DNA from: Longitalea luteola
GTDB lineage: Bacteria; Bacteroidota; Bacteroidia; Chitinophagales; Chitinophagaceae
Direction of reading: 5' to 3'
Length of the DNA stretch: 64,000 bases
NCBI RefSeq assembly: GCF_017356035.1
Contig: NZ_JAFIQX010000001.1
Coordinates: forward strand, 62,001-126,000
This document shows, one piece after another, positions 42,518-51,332 of the stretch (position 1 is the stretch's first letter; each line of letters begins with the position of its first letter). The position numbers were made by a program, and so were the translations under genes. The notes beneath the pieces were generated by a model. The model ran no database searches and had not been told where the DNA came from. It was given only the letters and a program-made list of their open reading frames with translations.

Positions 42518-43124
42518 GCAGCAGGCGCCATTAGAATATCTTAGTAAATACATTCCTGTAACGGCCGTTCCCCGGATACTGGAATATCTACATCAGTACA
42601 GGGTTCATTTAACCATCACCCGCGAACGAAAATCAGTGCTGGGCGATTACCGCCACGCCACTACCGACAAGAATCACCGCATAAGTGTAAACGGAAATCT
42701 AAATCCTTACGCTTTCCTCATTACGTTGATCCATGAACTGGCTCACCTGGTCACCTTTATGCAATTCGGACATCGTGTAGCGCCGCATGGCCGGGAATGG
42801 AAGAATTGCTACGCGCTCATGTTGAAGGATTTTATGGGCAGGGAGATCTTTCCGCCACTGGTTGAGCAGGCGCTTAAACAAACGATGCACGATCTGCCGG
42901 CCAGCAGCTGCGCCGACGAGGGATTGATGCGGGTATTGAAAAAGTTTGACCGCGATAATGGATTGGTAATGGTTGAACAACTGCCCGAAGGCCAGTTGTT
43001 CGATATTGGCGAAGGCCGCATTTTTAAAAAAGGAAAGAAACTGCGCAAGCGCTTCCAGTGTCTTGAGGTGGATACAGGAAAGCTGTATTTGTTTAGTCCG
43101 ATTTATGAAGTGAAAGCATGTTAG
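42510..43124 (+). CDS. SprT-like zinc metalloprotein
   Basis: The 204-residue cytoplasmic protein carries LIHELAHLVTFMQFGHRVAPHG with HELAH at residues 75-79 and a downstream His93, then GREWKNCYALMLKDF. This is the SprT/Spartan-like zincin layout. The C-terminal zinc ribbon usual in SprT is not visible, since only RFQCLEVDTGKLYLFS remains. It overlaps the preceding membrane-protein gene by 8 bases, implying translational coupling. Possible role: proteolysis of damaged or DNA-bound proteins; substrate unknown. Confidence 0.82.
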   Translation: MSKQQAPLEYLSKYIPVTAVPRILEYLHQYRVHLTITRERKSVLGDYRHATTDKNHRISVNGNLNPYAFLITLIHELAHLVTFMQFGHRVAPHGREWKNCYALMLKDFMGREIFPPLVEQALKQTMHDLPASSCADEGLMRVLKKFDRDNGLVMVEQLPEGQLFDIGEGRIFKKGKKLRKRFQCLEVDTGKLYLFSPIYEVKAC

Positions 43125-43133
43125 AATTTATGG

Positions 43134-43262
43134 TTTGTGGTTTGTAGTTTGTGGTTTGCGGTTTGTGCTTGCTCTTATGACAGTGACCCGGCAAAGTTCG
43201 AGCATAATCCTTATTAAAAAGAGTGCGGTAATCCGGAATTAATGAACCAAAAACAATAAACT
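43134..43262. repeat. Inverted 7-mer array (TGGTTTG type)
   Basis: TGGTTTG, TGGTTTG, TAGTTTG, TGGTTTG, CGGTTTG, TGCTTG (43132-43172) are followed after about 70 bases by the complementary AACCAAA, AACAATA, AACTATA, AAC (43246-43266). The right arm reaches the 3' end of the acetyltransferase gene. Confidence 0.7.
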
Positions 43263-43746
43263 ATAAACTTTTCAGCATCCAGATCCCACAGCCGAAGTGC
43301 CCTGTGTTCCCCATAGGGCCATCCAGGTATTTAAATCCGAATTTTTCATATACCGACATAGCCTTTCTTAATTCGGACATCGTTTCAATATACACTTTAC
43401 GGTAACCGGCTTCGCGGGCAAACTGCAGCGCTTTTTCTATCAGCATTTTTCCAATGCCTTGGCCGCGGGCGGCAGGCGACAAATACATCTTCACCAGCTC
43501 GCAGGTATCAGCCGGCAGGCCTGGTGATGGATAAATGCCGGCACCACCAATGAGCACACCATCGACTTCAGCAATATAGTAAATGCTGCCCTGCTGCCTG
43601 AACAGTTCGTATAACGCATCGGTGCTTGCGTCGTAATAAACGGTGCCCGGCTTGTTGGCGCCGAATTCAGTTAATGCATTGCGAATGATAACGGCCAATG
43701 CCTGATTATCGGCCGGTTGAATGGTTCTGATGGTAACAGTTGACAT
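43261..43746 (-). CDS. GNAT family N-acetyltransferase
   Basis: The 161-residue protein has TIRTIQPADNQALAVIIRNA, IAEVDGVLIGGAGIYPSPGL, the acetyl-CoA loop LSPAARGQGIGKMLIEKALQ, and YRKVYIETMSELRKAMSVYE-KFGFKYL. It is a typical full-length GNAT of the general protein or amino-acid acetylating group. The substrate is unknown. The start is the ATG at 43746, and the gene is isolated in a repeat-flanked segment. Confidence 0.88.
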   Translation of the reverse strand: MSTVTIRTIQPADNQALAVIIRNALTEFGANKPGTVYYDASTDALYELFRQQGSIYYIAEVDGVLIGGAGIYPSPGLPADTCELVKMYLSPAARGQGIGKMLIEKALQFAREAGYRKVYIETMSELRKAMSVYEKFGFKYLDGPMGNTGHFGCGIWMLKSL

Positions 43747-44543
43747 ATCACGAAGGTACGATAATGGTACATGTCACCTGGTATCCCGATGGCTGCCGGG
43801 TATAATAGCTATTTGTATGGGTAAGGATCAACAACGGTAAGTAAGCGCTGAGATCGGATATACAATGAGGAAAGTAGTATATACGGATCGAGATCAATGA
43901 CAGAACTTTGTAACGGAGAACAGCTAGGTGCAGGTCAGTAACTATGCGAGCAGGGCCATCAGACTGTAAATGATCACATAGGTTACAAAGATGAAGCCGA
44001 AGAAGAGTCGTACGGGATTTTTCATTTGCTACAGATTAATCAGGTTAACGAATGGTTTGATAATTTATTTGACAAAATTCTAGCCAAAAGCAAGTTTTTC
44101 CACAGGAGGGATGTACTTAATTTTATAATTACAGAAAATACGGTTGGTTGTTCGTAACAACACGAGCTCGCTGATAGAGGTTAGTTGAAGACTGTTATGA
44201 AAACACCTGGCTGAATCGATACCTCACTATAAACAGCAGTAGCATGCGTGTTCTCTTAAACAAATGAATGTAAACAAAGATGCAGGCTGCTTACAAGTTT
44301 GATGAGATAATGAGAGCAATTAGATATCCCCGATATAATGGATTGCCGTTAGTAAATGAATGATCTATGCGGTTCGTAAATGTACGATTTACTGTTTTTG
44401 CGAAAAATACGAAGCATAAAGGTTTCATCGTAGTCGATCCTAAAATAATCGCAGAGATCATTAACTTAATATTATCAGATGCTTCCTAATTTAAAGAAAT
44501 AGTTACATATTTATACCGGCTATGACGGTTTAATCCTTTTAGC
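43747..44543. other. Gene-poor spacer of about 800 bases
   Basis: Two small frames are the only coding-like items: a 27-residue leftward membrane peptide (43942-44025) and a rightward 40-codon frame (44367-44489) reading MRFVNVRFTVFAKNTKHKGF then IVVDPKIIAEIINLILSDAS, which I cannot support further. The rest is AT-rich, without repeat arrays. Confidence 0.4.
43942..44025 (-). CDS. Possible 27-residue membrane peptide
   Basis: The leftward frame from ATG 44025 to TAG 43942 encodes MKNPVRLFFGFIFVTYVIIY then SLMALLA: a basic start followed by one membrane helix, as in known bacterial small membrane proteins. It has no homologue I can name. Support is limited to the clean hydrophobic profile and the isolated position. 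Confidence 0.35.
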   Translation of the reverse strand: MKNPVRLFFGFIFVTYVIIYSLMALLA

Positions 44544-44551
44544 TACATTTG
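44544..44551 (+). promoter_or_regulatory. -7 element (TACATTTG) of a candidate small RNA or peptide gene
   Basis: Exact TAnnTTTG match. A transcript would start near 44558 and meet a terminator at 44655-44679. Confidence 0.5.
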
Positions 44552-44557
44552 CACATC

Positions 44558-44679
44558 CAACGATCAATGAGAACCGAAAACAGAAATATATATAACAATA
44601 CCCAACCTGTGAAGACCGGCAAAGCTGAGGTATATACTATTACTAACGATATTGCCCGCCTGGTGAAGGTGGGTTTTTT
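44558..44679 (+). ncRNA. Candidate small RNA of about 120 nt
   Basis: A promoter box (44544-44551) and an intrinsic terminator (CCCGCC at 44655-44660, GGTGGG at 44668-44673, six T) bracket about 120 bases in an otherwise empty region. A 48-residue frame (ATG 44567 to TAG 44713) starts inside it but runs through the terminator hairpin, so either the RNA is non-coding or the hairpin is an attenuator. It does not show the SRP, 6S or tmRNA signature motifs I would recognise. Confidence 0.4.
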
Positions 44680-44815
44680 ATTGAGCATACCCGTTAGTAT
44701 ATCAGTTCTTTAGAAAGTAAAGTGTCACGTAAGGGTATAACCCTAGATGCAAATAAGTTAACCCAGGAGATGAGCGAATAAGTGATGATTAAATGTTAAA
44801 AGTGCCAATAATGTT

Positions 44816-45135
44816 TCGATCTTTACACCGTCAAACAATAAGACATTAAAAGTATCCAACGTCCTAAAGAAAAACCAGATCCAAAAATCCAGAAGAAAAA
44901 CTAAACCAACATCCAACGATCCAAAGAAAAACCAGGTCCAGAAATCCAGGAAAAACCAAGGTCCAAAATCCGTAAGAAAAACCAACGTCCGATGTCCGAA
45001 AAACCGAACCGTATTCCTGTGTAAAACGATCCAAAACGTCCAAAGTCCGAAAGAAAAACCAGGTCCACCGTCCCATTGAAAAACCAGAAAAGATCCAAGA
45101 GTCCTTTTGAAAACTGATCCAGTAATCCTTTGAAA
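44816..45135. repeat. Repeat field of GTCCAAA and GAAAAACCAG words
   Basis: GAAAAACCAGGTCCA-like units recur about ten times (for example near 44868, 44922, 44975, 45050) interleaved with 7-mers such as GATCCAA, CGTCCAA, AGTCCGA, ATCCAGA. A leftward frame of 150 codons across it is rich in Phe, Trp and Gly (WFFLDFWTWFFFGSLD), which is what these repeats give when translated. I treat it as non-coding. Confidence 0.65.
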
Positions 45136-45161
45136 ACAGAAACCGTCTCTCAAAAAAAGTT

Positions 45162-45195
45162 GTCCCCGCTTTCCGTTGCGGGGACATTTGTTTTT
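45162..45195 (+). terminator. Terminator at the end of the repeat field
   Basis: GTCCCCGC (45162-45169) and GCGGGGAC (45178-45185) form a perfect 8-bp stem, followed by ATTTGTTTTT. Confidence 0.7.
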
Positions 45196-45306
45196 ATAAG
45201 CCTCCGTCATAAGACCTGCTTCAGATCAACAATTTTGCCGATAGCCGGTAATTGTGTTGAGTGGTTTTTATCGAATCCGTTCAATATGTTAACTTGTAAA
45301 CGAATC

Positions 45307-45810
45307 ATGCGGCCAGTACTTATTATATGGCTAATTATAGCGTTGGTATTTGATGCTGCAGCCCAGTTGCCCCGTTCAACTGAAGGCCAGTTCCAATATT
45401 ATGGCGAGATCATCACCGACAATACAGCCAATGCCATAGAAAGGGCCAAATCCTTCTTTAACCAGCCATTCCTTATACATTGGGACACTGTAGCACGCAG
45501 CGAACAGCCGGCCAACCTGGTGGTATCAGGTAAAGGGTATATTAATGTAAAAGCGAAACTGCGTGGCCTGGCCACTCCATCCTACGTACCCGTGGGCCTG
45601 CAGATGAGTATTGAAATTAAGGAAGGTCATTACCGGTACATCATCAATCATTTTGAAGTTATTGATAAAGAAGGCCGGCCGCAATATCCGCTGGAAGATA
45701 AGCCCGAATCAGTAAAATCACTCGTGTACTATCAACTGCTGCAGAACACCCATAAACGGGTAAGTTTTGTCATTGGCTGGCTGAAGAAGTATATGAAGGG
45801 GGAGGAATAA
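45307..45810 (+). CDS. DUF4468 domain secreted protein
   Basis: The ATG at 45307 gives 167 residues with a signal peptide (RPVLIIWLIIALVFDAAAQ); an ATG at 45286 would add seven residues. The mature part (GQFQYYGEIITDNTANAIER, LVVSGKGYINVKAKLRG, MSIEIKEGHYRYIINHFEVI) matches the DUF4468/TBP-like fold common in Bacteroidetes, of unknown function. Frames starting further upstream pass through the terminator at 45162 and are not supported. Confidence 0.75.
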   Translation: MRPVLIIWLIIALVFDAAAQLPRSTEGQFQYYGEIITDNTANAIERAKSFFNQPFLIHWDTVARSEQPANLVVSGKGYINVKAKLRGLATPSYVPVGLQMSIEIKEGHYRYIINHFEVIDKEGRPQYPLEDKPESVKSLVYYQLLQNTHKRVSFVIGWLKKYMKGEE

Positions 45811-46147
45811 TATGCTAATGTGCTAATGTGATAATTAGCTAATTTGATAATGTGATAATGGAATACAGTCGCCGGTTTCCGGTTCACGATTTCAGGTTAC
45901 AAGTTACATGTTCCAGGTTGCACGGTCACCGTGTATGCGGTAACCGGTTAAGCAATCGCGAAGCAACCCTTAATTTTGGTCAGTAGTTCAAAACCAGTTT
46001 ACACCTCGCCGCTTTTCAAGTTACAAGTTACAGTTACACGGTTTACGGTTTCTTGTCATAAGCAGCTTTTACTAATAGCATCTTGAATGATAGTTTGGGG
46101 GCACATATTTCGGGCCTCTGTAACCTGCACCTTGTAACATGTAACCA
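45811..46147. repeat. Spacer with two repeat families (GCTAATGT, GTTACAA)
   Basis: TGCTAATG, TGCTAATG, TGATAATT and related words run at 45811-45860. From 45872 to 46147 GTTACAA/GTTCCAG words and their complements (CTGTAAC, CTTGTAAC, ATGTAAC) alternate. The gap ends with the sucC terminator. Confidence 0.7.
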
Positions 46148-46180
46148 CAAAAAAATCCCCACTTCGAATGAAATGGGGAC
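46148..46180 (-). terminator. Terminator of sucC
   Basis: On the minus strand GTCCCCA pairs with TGGGGAT around a loop and is followed by seven T. Confidence 0.75.
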
Positions 46181-46208
46181 TATCTTATAAGTAAGTTCTG
46201 CTTTGTAA

Positions 46209-47420
46209 TTAAGCAACTGCTTTATTCACCAGTGCAGCAGCTTCGCTTAACAGGATGGCTGATTGTACTTTCAATCCGCTTTCCTCGATCAGTTTTTTAG
46301 CCTCTTCTGCATTGGTTCCCTGTAAACGTACAATGATGGGAACGGTAATATTGCCGATTGATTTATAGGCATCGATCACACCTTGTGCAACCCGGTCGCA
46401 ACGTACGATACCACCAAAGATATTGATGAGGATCGCTTTCACTTTCGGGTCTTTTAAAATGATGCGGAAACCAGCTTCAACCGTAGTAGCGTTGGCAGTA
46501 CCTCCTACGTCAAGGAAGTTGGCAGGTTCACCGCCGCTCAGTTTGATCATATCCATGGTGGCCATGGCCAAACCGGCGCCATTCACCATACAGCCTACGT
46601 TACCATCGAGTTTCACGAAATTCAAGTTGTATTTACCGGCTTCTACCTCTGTAGGATCTTCTTCGCTGATATCGCGCAATGCTTCCAGCTCGGGATGACG
46701 CATCAAGGCGTTGTCATCGAGGTTCATTTTACAGTCAACGGCAATGATCTTTTCGTCAGCTGTTTTGAACAGGGGGTTGATCTCGAGCATAGCGCAATCC
46801 AGACCTACGTATGCATTATATAAGTTGATTACGAACTTTACGCAATTTTTGAAAGCTTCTCCTTTCAAACCCAGGTTAAAGGCTATTTTACGAGCCTGGA
46901 AGGGTTGCAGGCCACCACTGGGGTGAACCCACTCCTTGAAGATCTTGTCGGGCGTGTTGTGGGCTACTTCTTCAATGTCCATACCGCCTTCGGTGCTGTA
47001 CATGATCACGTTTTGCCCTTTTGAACGATCGAGCAGGATAGATAAATAAAACTCTTTTACCGGGTTAGGACCAGGATAATAAACGTCCTGGGCAACCAGT
47101 ACTTTGTTTACTACTTTACCTGCCGCGCCGGTTTGAATGGTGACCAGCGTGCCACCCAGTATATTGGAAGCGATTGTTTTAATTTCTTCGGCACTTTTCC
47201 CTACTGCCACACCGCGTTGTTCGGTGCCCTGAATTTTGCCCTTTCCGCGACCACCTGCATGTATTTGAGCTTTTACAACCGCGAAGTTGTTGCCAAACTG
47301 AACTTTTAAATTCTTATATGCTTCTTCGGCCGCGTCGGCTCTGTCAACCGGTATTCCTTCCTGCACCGGTACATTGTATTTTTTCAATAATTCCTTTGCC
47401 TGGTATTCGTGAAGATTCAT
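46209..47420 (-). CDS. sucC: Succinyl-CoA synthetase (ADP-forming), beta subunit
   Basis: The ATG at 47420 gives 403 residues starting NLHEYQAKELLKKYNVPVQE, the conserved SucC start. The ATP-grasp domain has VKAQIHAGGRGKGK, with YLSILLDRSKGQNVIMYSTE and EINPLF in the middle. The ligase domain has FVKLDGNVGCMVNGAGLAMA, GGEPANFLDVGGTA, ILINIFGGIVRCDRVAQG and VRLQGTNAEEAKKLIEESGL. It makes ATP or GTP from succinyl-CoA in the TCA cycle with SucD, which is not adjacent here, unusually compared with proteobacteria but common in Bacteroidetes. Confidence 0.96.
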   Translation of the reverse strand: MNLHEYQAKELLKKYNVPVQEGIPVDRADAAEEAYKNLKVQFGNNFAVVKAQIHAGGRGKGKIQGTEQRGVAVGKSAEEIKTIASNILGGTLVTIQTGAAGKVVNKVLVAQDVYYPGPNPVKEFYLSILLDRSKGQNVIMYSTEGGMDIEEVAHNTPDKIFKEWVHPSGGLQPFQARKIAFNLGLKGEAFKNCVKFVINLYNAYVGLDCAMLEINPLFKTADEKIIAVDCKMNLDDNALMRHPELEALRDISEEDPTEVEAGKYNLNFVKLDGNVGCMVNGAGLAMATMDMIKLSGGEPANFLDVGGTANATTVEAGFRIILKDPKVKAILINIFGGIVRCDRVAQGVIDAYKSIGNITVPIIVRLQGTNAEEAKKLIEESGLKVQSAILLSEAAALVNKAVA

Positions 47421-47453
47421 GCCGTAAAAAATTTTGGCGAAAATAAGCAAAAA

Positions 47454-47624
47454 TCATGTTACCTGTTACCTGTTTCCCGTTACCGGGGCATCCTATTTAC
47501 GGGAACGATTGCGGGAATGTCGATTGTGACAGGTTTCAGGTTGCAAGTTACAGGGAAACCCAAATACCGCCTACCAGTTGTAAGTCCTGCAACCTGTAAC
47601 TTGTAACCTGTAACCTGCATTTCT
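47454..47624. repeat. Inverted 7-mer array (GTTACCT/CCTGTAA) overlapping the PNP promoter
   Basis: Left words GTTACCT, GTTACCT, GTTTCCC, GTTACCG lie at 47458-47488. Right words CTGCAAC, CTGTAAC, TTGTAAC, CTGTAAC, CTGCATT lie at 47586-47620. The right array supplies the TTG of the downstream promoter. Confidence 0.75.
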
Positions 47625-47632
47625 TATATTTG
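47601..47632 (+). promoter_or_regulatory. Promoter of the purine nucleoside phosphorylase gene
   Basis: TTG (47601-47603), 21-base spacer and TATATTTG (47625-47632), a full consensus match. The ATG is 44 bases further on. Confidence 0.7.
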
Positions 47633-47676
47633 CACGCATTTTCAACCAGCAATCACACCAATATTATTAATCAGTT

Positions 47677-48498
47677 ATGCCCGGAATACTCCAGCAATTA
47701 CAAGAAACCACTTCCTTTATTAAAAGCATATATCCCCATACACCACAGGTGGGCATTGTTCTGGGGAGTGGGCTGGGAAATTTTGCGCAGGAAATTCAGG
47801 TAGAGAAAGAAATTTCATACGAGGCCATTCCGCATTTTCCGGTTTCTACTGTTGAAGGCCATCATGGCAAACTGATTTTTGGCGAACTGAACGGCAAAAA
47901 AGTGGTGGTAATGGCCGGCCGGTTTCACTTTTACGAAGGTTATACGCCTGACCAGGTGGTGTATCCTATAAGGGTAATGAAGCTGCTGGGCATTGGCCAT
48001 TTGCTGTTATCCAATGCCGCCGGCGGGGTAAACCCGGCTTTTAAAGTGGGCGATCTGATGGTCATCACTGACCATATCAGTTTAAGCACCATCAACCCGC
48101 TGATCGGAAAAAATCATTCAGAGCTGGGGCCGCGTTTCCCTGATATGAGTGAGCCGTATTCAAAAGAGCTGATCAAAAAAGTAAGAAATATTGCAGCTGC
48201 TGCCAACATAAAATTGCAGGAAGGCGTTTATTTCGGGGTTACTGGTCCAACATTTGAAACCAGGGCTGAATATAAGCTGATCCACCGGCTGGGCGGAGAT
48301 GCTGTGGGCATGAGTACGGTGCAGGAAGTGATCGTGGCCATACATATGGGACTACCGGTATTTGCTATCAGCGTGATCACCGATATTGGTATAAGAGAAG
48401 AAGATAATATTATAACGCACGAAGAGGTGTTACTGGCAGCGAAAGAAGCTGAACCCAAGCTTACCATTATTTTTAAAGAACTGGTAGCTAACCTGTAA
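47677..48498 (+). CDS. Purine nucleoside phosphorylase, trimeric type
   Basis: The 273-residue enzyme splits inosine or guanosine with phosphate. Motifs: VGIVLGSGLGNFAQEI with the phosphate Ser, FPVSTVEGHHGKLIFG, VVVMAGRFHFYEGYTPDQVV, LLSNAAGGVNPAFKVGDLMV, YFGVTGPTFETRAEYKLI and DAVGMSTVQEVIVAIHMGLP, with the purine-binding Asn in FAISVITDI region. It is the PNP-I family, similar to XapA and human PNP. It is in its own unit. Confidence 0.93.
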   Translation: MPGILQQLQETTSFIKSIYPHTPQVGIVLGSGLGNFAQEIQVEKEISYEAIPHFPVSTVEGHHGKLIFGELNGKKVVVMAGRFHFYEGYTPDQVVYPIRVMKLLGIGHLLLSNAAGGVNPAFKVGDLMVITDHISLSTINPLIGKNHSELGPRFPDMSEPYSKELIKKVRNIAAAANIKLQEGVYFGVTGPTFETRAEYKLIHRLGGDAVGMSTVQEVIVAIHMGLPVFAISVITDIGIREEDNIITHEEVLLAAKEAEPKLTIIFKELVANL

Positions 48499-48582
48499 AT
48501 CCTGCTGCCGAGCTTTGACCAGTAGATATACAATTAACTTTCCTATAACCGGTAACGGTTTATTAATTATTAATTTGTCGCC

Positions 48583-50646
48583 TTGTTTAATAATCGCTCA
48601 TACTTGTTAAGGATCCGGAACATATTTTTTGTGCCCCTCTTATTAATCACCGGCTTTGTGCATTCTGCCAATGCGCAGGACGATCTGCTTCGCAGAGCCC
48701 AGGGCCGTTTCAGCGGAATGACGATGGGGCAGGGTGGGGGCGATTCCATTGCCCACCGTACCGGCCTGGAAGATTCAATCACTATCCATTTCCGTTATCT
48801 CGATACGAGCAGGATGCAGAATTTTGATTCTGTGTTATTCGATTTCAATAAAAAGATAGATTTGCCCTGGTATCATATTACGCTGGGCAATTTAGGGAAT
48901 GCTTCCCGCAGCCTGTTGTATGAGCCCATTATGAAAGCAGGCTGGGATCATGGGTTTCATGCATACGATGTTTATAATTTTACGGCGAGTGATGCCCGCT
49001 TCTACAATACCACCCGGCCATACGCTGAACTGAACTATGTGCTCGGCTCGCGGTCTGAACAATATATCAGGCTGATGCATACGCAGAACCTGAAGCCTAA
49101 CTGGAATATGTCATTTGAATACCGGTTGATCAATTCCCCCGGCTTTTTTCAGAATCAGAATACCAATCATAATAACTACCGGTTTACATCCTGGTACCAG
49201 TCAAAGAATAAACGTTACCAGAACTTCATTGTTATTGTTGGGAACAAACTGCAATCGGGCGAAAATGGTGGTATTGTAAACGATGGCTACCTGGAAGACA
49301 GTGTCGGCGGCGCTTTTGATGAGCGTTCGAATATTCCTACCAAGCTGGGCCCCGATCAGCCGGGCAGCCGCAATTTCTTCAGCACCAGTATTGCAACAGG
49401 TACTTTTCATACCAATGCCACTTATATGATGCGGCAGCAGTACGACTTGGGACAAAAGGACTCGATGGTCGTAAACGATACGACAGTTGTTCCGTTATTT
49501 TATCCCCGTGTTCGCCTGGAACATACCATCGCGTTGAATACCTATCACAACCGTTTCCGGGATACTTATGCCGATAGTGTATATTATGACAGCCTGTACT
49601 CCATCAAGCTGGATACGGCCAGGCAGGAATATTTTTTAAGAGAACACTGGCGTGAGCTCACGAATGATTTTTCTATTTACACCTTCCCCGATGCCAAGAA
49701 CGCACAACAATTCCTGAAGCTGGGCGCTTCTTTTCAAAGCCTGAAAGGAACCTTTGACTCGAATTACGTTAATATAGATAACCGCGATTATCATAACTTC
49801 TTTGTGCATGGTGAATACCGTAACCGCACCAGGAACCAGAAATGGGATATTGAGGCCCTGGGTAATTTTTATGTGACGGGGTTGAATGCCGGTGATTATA
49901 ATGCTTATGTGAGCCTGCGGCGCCTCATCAGCCGGCAGATCGGCTACCTGGAAGTTGGTTTTCAAAACACGAACCGCACACCTTCCTTTGTGTTCAATCC
50001 TATCAGCAGCTTTTACCTCGATACCGTTTCCAACGACTTCAATAAGGAAAATACTTCTGTTCTTTTTGGCACATTCGAACAACCCAAATTAAGGCTGAAG
50101 TTGACCGGCCGCTATTACCTTACTACAAATTATACTTATTTCACTAATTATTTCCAGGCGGCCCAGGCTTCTACCTTATTCAATGTGTTGCAGGTGTCGG
50201 CCGAAAAGATCTTCAGGATCGGTGGAAACTGGAACTGGAAAACATGGGTAGTATTACAGCAACGGGTAGGCGATGGTCCTGTGAACGTGCCCCTGATCTC
50301 AACCCGCAATCAGATTGGGTATGATGGAACGCTTGGTTTTAAGAACCTGCGCATCAGCTTTGGCGGTGAAATGCGTTATTTCACGCCTTACAAGGCGCCG
50401 CAATATTCACCATTAAACGGGCAATATTTCTACCAGGACTTAACGACTGTGAAGTTGCAAATGCCCGATATCAGCGCCTACCTGCACTTCCGCATCAAAA
50501 GCTTTAGTGCCTATGTACGCGCTGAAAATCTGAACTCAATCAAATTTCCCCAGGGCGGATTTACCAATAACAATGTGCCAACGATCAATTATCCTTATCC
50601 TGGTTTACAGATCAGGGTAGGTATCTTCTGGAGTTTCGTAAACTAG
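48583..50646 (+). CDS. Putative porin of the outer membrane
   Basis: The 687-residue protein has no suitable ATG; it probably starts at TTG 48583 or TTG 48604. Either gives a good signal peptide (FFVPLLLITGFVHSANAQ). The mature part has the alternating hydrophobic pattern of a large barrel, with segments KAGWDHGFHAYDVYNFTASD, TTRPYAELNYVLGSRSEQYI, FEYRLINSPGFFQNQNTNHN and a final YPGLQIRVGIFWSFVN with a strand-like C-terminus. Bacteroidetes homologues are annotated as putative porin. The transported substrate is unknown. Its stop overlaps the stop of the convergent gene by 4 bases. Confidence 0.8.
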   Translation: MFNNRSYLLRIRNIFFVPLLLITGFVHSANAQDDLLRRAQGRFSGMTMGQGGGDSIAHRTGLEDSITIHFRYLDTSRMQNFDSVLFDFNKKIDLPWYHITLGNLGNASRSLLYEPIMKAGWDHGFHAYDVYNFTASDARFYNTTRPYAELNYVLGSRSEQYIRLMHTQNLKPNWNMSFEYRLINSPGFFQNQNTNHNNYRFTSWYQSKNKRYQNFIVIVGNKLQSGENGGIVNDGYLEDSVGGAFDERSNIPTKLGPDQPGSRNFFSTSIATGTFHTNATYMMRQQYDLGQKDSMVVNDTTVVPLFYPRVRLEHTIALNTYHNRFRDTYADSVYYDSLYSIKLDTARQEYFLREHWRELTNDFSIYTFPDAKNAQQFLKLGASFQSLKGTFDSNYVNIDNRDYHNFFVHGEYRNRTRNQKWDIEALGNFYVTGLNAGDYNAYVSLRRLISRQIGYLEVGFQNTNRTPSFVFNPISSFYLDTVSNDFNKENTSVLFGTFEQPKLRLKLTGRYYLTTNYTYFTNYFQAAQASTLFNVLQVSAEKIFRIGGNWNWKTWVVLQQRVGDGPVNVPLISTRNQIGYDGTLGFKNLRISFGGEMRYFTPYKAPQYSPLNGQYFYQDLTTVKLQMPDISAYLHFRIKSFSAYVRAENLNSIKFPQGGFTNNNVPTINYPYPGLQIRVGIFWSFVN

Positions 50647-51332
50647 GGAGTTACTGCTGGTTCGTGGGAACCTGCTTTCTTTCCCTGCAATTGTTTACGA
50701 TATCGGCTTAAAATTATGCTCGTCCAGCTACCGATCAATACGCCGGGTAAGATCCAGAGTAACCAGCTCAGCGACCCGATCTGCACATTTACTACTATAA
50801 AAGCTGTTACGGTAGCGGCAAAAGCGCCACCCATTCTGCTTCCATGGGTGAAGAACCAATGTGATCTGCCGCTGGGGCGTTTGAAAAAATGCCTGATGTC
50901 CTTCCAGCCGCTTAACAAACAAAAAGTACCAAAGGTCAGCGGCACGCTTCCCCACATGCCCCGTTGGGTGAACCACACATAGCTGAACGCAATGAGTGCT
51001 ATTCCCGCTACAATGCCCGTTACACTGATGATCCAGTCGAGCACTGCAGGCTGCTGTTGCAAATGCAGTTTTTTAAGATATAGAGCCCTATAGCCTGAAC
51101 AGGCGAGGTAATAACTGAAGAAGCCCACCATGAACAGGAAAGGAATGTTCCTGGCGATGGATATACATGTAGCAGTGATAAAAACGCCGGTCATGCCATA
51201 AAAGAACAGCTTTCCGGTAAGCCGGTGCTGGCGGGCGCCCTTCTTGTTCAACATTGAAAAAAGGCCGCAGGCCAGGGACAGAAAACCGCTGATGATGTGC
51301 AGCACGAGCATGATCTTTAACAGGCTGGTCAT
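50643..51332 (-). CDS. Seven-helix membrane protein (DUF2306-like)
   Basis: The ATG at 51332 gives 229 residues. Seven helices are visible, beginning SLLKIMLVLHIISGFLSLAC and ending LLWILPGVLIGSWTSIIL. Conserved-looking His residues fall at the first helix (VLHIISG), KGARQHRLTGKLFFYGM and WFFTHGSRMGGAF, matching the DUF2306 pattern of predicted membrane proteins. Its function is unknown; the His spacing suggests metal or haem binding, which is inference only. Confidence 0.65.
   Translation of the reverse strand: MTSLLKIMLVLHIISGFLSLACGLFSMLNKKGARQHRLTGKLFFYGMTGVFITATCISIARNIPFLFMVGFFSYYLACSGYRALYLKKLHLQQQPAVLDWIISVTGIVAGIALIAFSYVWFTQRGMWGSVPLTFGTFCLLSGWKDIRHFFKRPSGRSHWFFTHGSRMGGAFAATVTAFIVVNVQIGSLSWLLWILPGVLIGSWTSIILSRYRKQLQGKKAGSHEPAVTP

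Noticed and set aside
44758-45210. 150-codon leftward frame rich in Phe, Trp and Gly
   Set aside because: It is generated by the GAAAAACCAG/GTCC repeats and has no domain-like pattern or plausible start context.
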